Shown: one piece after another, positions 7,267 to 9,823 of the stretch
How positions within the stretch are numbered: the stretch's first letter is position 1
Layout: every line of letters starts with the position of its first letter
NCBI RefSeq assembly: GCF_049587675.1
Contig: NZ_JBAVEJ010000184.1
Span: 1 to 9,823, forward strand
Source of the DNA: Sulfuricaulis sp049587675
GTDB lineage: Bacteria > Pseudomonadota > Gammaproteobacteria > Acidiferrobacterales > Sulfurifustaceae
DNA length: 9,823 nucleotides
Reading direction: 5' to 3'
Translations under genes and position numbers: made by a program
The notes under the pieces: model-generated
What the model was told of the DNA's origin: nothing
What the model saw: only the letters and a program-made list of their open reading frames with translations
The model's database searches: none

Positions 7267-8121
7267 ATGGCCCAGTCACTGACATTGCCCATTAACCTCT
7301 ACCCCGAAAAGGGGCTGTCGACCTATATCCGGGCGGTCAATGCGCTGCCGGTTTTGAGCGTGGAGCAGGAACGCAAACTGGCGCGGCGCTATCGCAAGCA
7401 CAACGACCTCGACGCCGCCCGCCAACTGGTGATGTCGAACCTGCGTCACGTAGCACGCGTCGCGCGCGGTTTCTCGGGCTACGGCCTGCCGCAGGCGGAC
7501 CTGATCCAGGAAGGCAACATCGGTCTGATGAAGGCGGTCAAGCATTACGACCCGGCGCACAAGGTGCGGCTGATGTCATTCGCAATCCACTGGATCCGCG
7601 CCGAGATCTTCGACTACATCCTGCGCAACTGGCGCATCGTCAAGGTGGCGACCACCAAGTCGCAGCGCAAACTGTTTTTCAACCTGCGCAAGTCGCGTGA
7701 ACGTCTGGGCTGGATGACGCGCGGCGAAGTCGATGCATTGGCCGAGAATCTGGACGTGGCGCCGGAGACCGTGCAGGAAATGGAAGGCCGCATGAGCAAC
7801 GCGGACGTGGCGTTCGACGCCGACAACGATGCCGATGACGACAGTTTTCACGCCGCGCCGGCAGGCTACCTGCAGGACATGCGCTATAACCCGGAAGTCC
7901 TGGCAACGCAGTCCGATCAGGATGATTTGCGCCAGACGCAGTTGAGTTCCGCACTGACCTCACTCGATGCACGCTCGCGCAATATCATCCAGCGCCGCTG
8001 GCTCGATGAGAAAAAACCGACGCTGCACGAACTGGCCGACGAATACGGCATCTCGGCCGAGCGCATCCGCCAGATCGAGATGAAGGCGCTGGATGTGATG
8101 AAAGACGCGCTCGAAGCATAA
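7267..8121 (+). CDS. rpoH: RNA polymerase sigma-32 factor (heat shock)
   Basis: Directs RNA polymerase to heat-shock genes such as chaperones and proteases. It has 284 residues, as in E. coli (284). Region 2.2 DLIQEGNIGLMKAV is at 78-91. Region 2.3-2.4, about 104-130, includes FAIHWIRAEI and NWRIVKVATTK. The RpoH box QRKLFFNLR (133-141) is specific to this sigma class and is tied to proteolytic control and core binding. An acidic linker lies at about 184-193. The region 4.2 helix-turn-helix LHELADEYGISAERIRQIE is at 253-271. The ATG has a strong GGAGG site. The gene has its own promoter under a CIRCE operator and its own terminator, so it can be transcribed apart from ftsEX. Confidence 0.98.
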   Translation: MAQSLTLPINLYPEKGLSTYIRAVNALPVLSVEQERKLARRYRKHNDLDAARQLVMSNLRHVARVARGFSGYGLPQADLIQEGNIGLMKAVKHYDPAHKVRLMSFAIHWIRAEIFDYILRNWRIVKVATTKSQRKLFFNLRKSRERLGWMTRGEVDALAENLDVAPETVQEMEGRMSNADVAFDADNDADDDSFHAAPAGYLQDMRYNPEVLATQSDQDDLRQTQLSSALTSLDARSRNIIQRRWLDEKKPTLHELADEYGISAERIRQIEMKALDVMKDALEA

Positions 8122-8143
8122 ACGCCGCCTTGCCTGAGAATCG

Positions 8144-8174
8144 AAGGGCTTCCACCGGGAAGCCCTTATTTTTT
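8144..8174 (+). terminator. Rho-independent terminator of rpoH
   Basis: AAGGGCTTCC (8144-8153), loop ACCG and GGAAGCCCTT (8158-8167) form a perfect 10-bp stem followed by ATTTTTT (8168-8174). It begins 22 bases after the rpoH stop. The minus strand has no T-run after the stem, so it is aimed at rpoH only. Confidence 0.9.
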
Positions 8175-8204
8175 GGACTGGTGTCTTGCCTCTGCACTGC
8201 CACA

Positions 8205-8453
8205 TCAGGCCTCCGCATCAAGCCAGCACACCAGGTAATAGAGCCGCAAGCCTTCCGAAGATCGCGATGGCCCGATGACCCGGGCCGGATAGAGATTCTT
8301 TTCTGGATTAGCACCGGAAACCGCCGCCGCCTCGGAATCAACCACGGTCACGCAATTCTCCGGAAACCGGTCGCGGGTGCGCCGCGGCGCGTAGATCAGC
8401 GCGAAACATTCGTTGACGACCTTGCCTTCCGGATCGAGACCGATGCGCGCCAT
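8205..8453 (-). CDS. Small conserved-looking protein of unknown function
   Basis: An 82-residue ORF facing rpoH, with its stop 30 bases from the rpoH terminator. I do not recognise a named family. The composition looks like a real soluble protein: MARIGLDPEGKVVNECFALI, then a basic APRRTRDRFPENC segment, two further Ala/Ser-rich turns, and a C-terminal RVIGPSRSSEG plus LRLYYLVCWLD. No signal peptide or membrane segment is visible. Three cysteines (C16, C34, C76) are spread out and do not form a metal motif. The ribosome site is weak (TGGGT about ten bases upstream). It is divergent from rlmL with 113 bases between the starts. Function should not be guessed; the gene call rests on composition, its fit between terminator and rlmL, and a vague recollection of similar small proteins next to these genes. 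Confidence 0.65.
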   Translation of the reverse strand: MARIGLDPEGKVVNECFALIYAPRRTRDRFPENCVTVVDSEAAAVSGANPEKNLYPARVIGPSRSSEGLRLYYLVCWLDAEA

Positions 8454-8552
8454 GAGCGTTTACCCAGAATCAGTGGTTGATTGACCGATTATCATACCCG
8501 CCAACCAAGACCATAACCATTTTCATTTACCGCAATCACCGGGGCACGTAAC

Positions 8553-8570
8553 ATGCAGCCCCATCCATGA
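8553..8570 (+). other. Five-codon mini-ORF overlapping the rlmL start
   Basis: ATG CAG CCC CAT CCA TGA encodes MQPHP and ends in an ATGA overlap with the rlmL start codon at 8567. GGGG at 8541-8544 is eight bases before it and could serve as a ribosome site. The rlmL ATG itself has no site at a normal distance, so the mini-ORF may deliver ribosomes to rlmL by coupling. Such short ORFs also occur by chance. Confidence 0.3.
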
Positions 8571-9823
8571 CTTCACCCCGACAACTTTTTGCCACCTGCC
8601 CCAAAGGCATCGAGTCTTTGCTCGCCGATGAATTGCGCGAACTCGGGGCCGAAGGCGTCAAGGAAACCCGCGCCGGGGTCGCATTCACCGGCACGCTAGC
8701 GACTGCCTATCGCGCCTGTCTGTGGTCGCGGCTCGCCAACCGCATCCTGTTGCCGCTCAAAAGTTTTCCCGCCACTTCACCGGAGGCACTCTATGATGGC
8801 GTCCAGACCATCGCCTGGAAAGAGCATCTGGCGTCCGAGGGCACGCTGGCGGTGGATTTCACCACATCGCAATCCGTCATTACCCATTCGCATTACGGCG
8901 CGCTCAAGGTGAAAGATGCCATCGTAGACCAGTTGCGTGACGAATTCGGCGCGCGCCCGTCGATAAACACGGCGCAACCCGATGTGCGGGTGAACATCTA
9001 TCTGCTGCGCGATGAAGCGACGGTTAGTTTGGATCTATCGGGTGAATCGCTGCATCGGCGCGGTTACCGCGCGCAGACGGTGGAAGCGCCGCTAAAGGAA
9101 AATCTCGCCGCGGCCATCCTCATGCGCGCTAATTGGCCCGCCATCGCCAAGGAAAACGGGGCGCTGGTCGACCTGATGTGCGGCTCGGGTACGTTGCTGA
9201 TTGAAGCGGCCATGATCGCGGCCGACATTGCGCCCGGGCTGGCGCGCGAGTACTTCGGCTTTCTCAACTGGAAACAGCACGATGCCACCCTTTGGTCGGA
9301 TTTGATCGAGGAAGCGCACAACCGTCGCGAAGCCGGGCTCCCGAAATTACCGCCGATTCACGGCTACGACCGCGACGCGCTGGCTATCCGCGCCGCGCGC
9401 GACAACATAAAACGCGCGGGGCTGGGTAATCTTATGCTTGCACAACAACGCGAGCTGGCTGCCTGCACACCGGAACAGAGCCTGACCGGGCTCGTGGTGG
9501 CCAACCCGCCCTACGGAGAACGCCTGGGCCCAAGCTCCGAACTGCCGGCGCTTTACGCTGAACTCGGTGCACAGCTGAAGGCATGCTTCCCCGGCTGGCG
9601 CGCCGCGGTGTTCACCGGCAATCCCGAACTTGGAAAATCCATGGGTCTGCGCGCCAAGAAAATGCACACCCTCTACAACGGCGCGATCGAATGCAAGCTG
9701 CTGCACTTCGACATCACGCCGGAAAATGTCGTGGTTGAACGCGCGCCGAAACCCTTCGAGATCCGCCCCGGTTCCAGCGCAGAGATGTTCGCCAACCGCC
9801 TGCGCACGGACCTACAGCACTTC
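8567..9823 (+). CDS. rlmL: 23S rRNA (guanine-2445-N2)-methyltransferase, 3' end cut by window
   Basis: Methylates G2445 of 23S rRNA near the peptidyl-transferase centre. The first 419 codons are present and stay open to the window edge, so the gene is truncated only by the window. An N-terminal ferredoxin-like segment and THUMP RNA-binding domain occupy about 1-160. The methyltransferase follows, with SAM motif I DLMCGSGTLLIEAA (202-215), an acidic residue in HGYDRDALAI (265-274) and catalytic motif IV NPPYGERLG (313-321). The last visible part, EMFANRLRTDLQHF (406-419), resembles the linker into a second methyltransferase domain. The complete protein is therefore probably the fused RlmKL form (about 700 residues), which also makes m7G2069. 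The start is ATG 8567, giving the typical QLFATCPKGIE N-terminus. Confidence 0.95.
   Translation, partial: MTSPRQLFATCPKGIESLLADELRELGAEGVKETRAGVAFTGTLATAYRACLWSRLANRILLPLKSFPATSPEALYDGVQTIAWKEHLASEGTLAVDFTTSQSVITHSHYGALKVKDAIVDQLRDEFGARPSINTAQPDVRVNIYLLRDEATVSLDLSGESLHRRGYRAQTVEAPLKENLAAAILMRANWPAIAKENGALVDLMCGSGTLLIEAAMIAADIAPGLAREYFGFLNWKQHDATLWSDLIEEAHNRREAGLPKLPPIHGYDRDALAIRAARDNIKRAGLGNLMLAQQRELAACTPEQSLTGLVVANPPYGERLGPSSELPALYAELGAQLKACFPGWRAAVFTGNPELGKSMGLRAKKMHTLYNGAIECKLLHFDITPENVVVERAPKPFEIRPGSSAEMFANRLRTDLQHF

Noticed and set aside
8130..8480. 116-codon plus-strand frame opposite the small unknown gene
   Set aside because: It begins in the rpoH terminator region, has no ribosome site, and its sequence is less protein-like than the 82-residue minus-strand frame.

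Overview
The window looks like a core chromosomal segment of a GC-rich gammaproteobacterium. Gene order, protein sequence features and an Allochromatium-type ferredoxin suggest a sulfur-oxidiser or Chromatiales/Acidiferrobacter-like lineage, but this placement is inference and no taxonomic marker was searched. No transposase, integrase, CRISPR array, tRNA or rRNA was seen.

Layout. Bases 1-300 hold no convincing gene. They form a hairpin-rich intergenic block that resembles a dispersed repeat family, followed by a rho-independent terminator at 307-331 that reads on the minus strand. That terminator closes a five-gene minus-strand operon. In transcription order it holds a zinc M16 protease lipoprotein (4482-3103), an M16-like partner without the zinc motif (3113-1809), rsmD (1822-1208), coaD (1131-652) and a 2[4Fe-4S] ferredoxin (612-358). 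The first three genes overlap by 11-14 bases. A short divergent control region (4483-4570) separates this operon from the plus-strand genes ftsY (4571-5533), ftsE (5545-6216), ftsX (6213-7130) and rpoH (7267-8121). A small convergent gene of unknown function (8453-8205, minus) lies between the rpoH terminator and rlmL, which starts at 8567 and runs off the right end of the window.

How the genes work together. FtsY receives ribosome-SRP complexes at the inner membrane. FtsEX links divisome activity to cell-wall hydrolysis. RpoH is the heat-shock sigma factor. The M16 pair probably degrades or processes peptides in the envelope. RsmD and RlmL modify 16S and 23S rRNA, CoaD makes dephospho-CoA and the ferredoxin carries electrons. 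Apart from small gaps this is the well-known conserved rsmD-coaD / ftsYEX-rpoH neighbourhood.

The most interesting signal is regulatory. A near-perfect CIRCE operator (TTGGCACTC-N9-GAGTGCTAA, 7191-7217) lies over a strong sigma-70-type promoter just upstream of rpoH. This suggests that the repressor HrcA controls transcription of the heat-shock sigma factor itself, unlike the E. coli arrangement. I did not find a clearly novel multi-gene system here.
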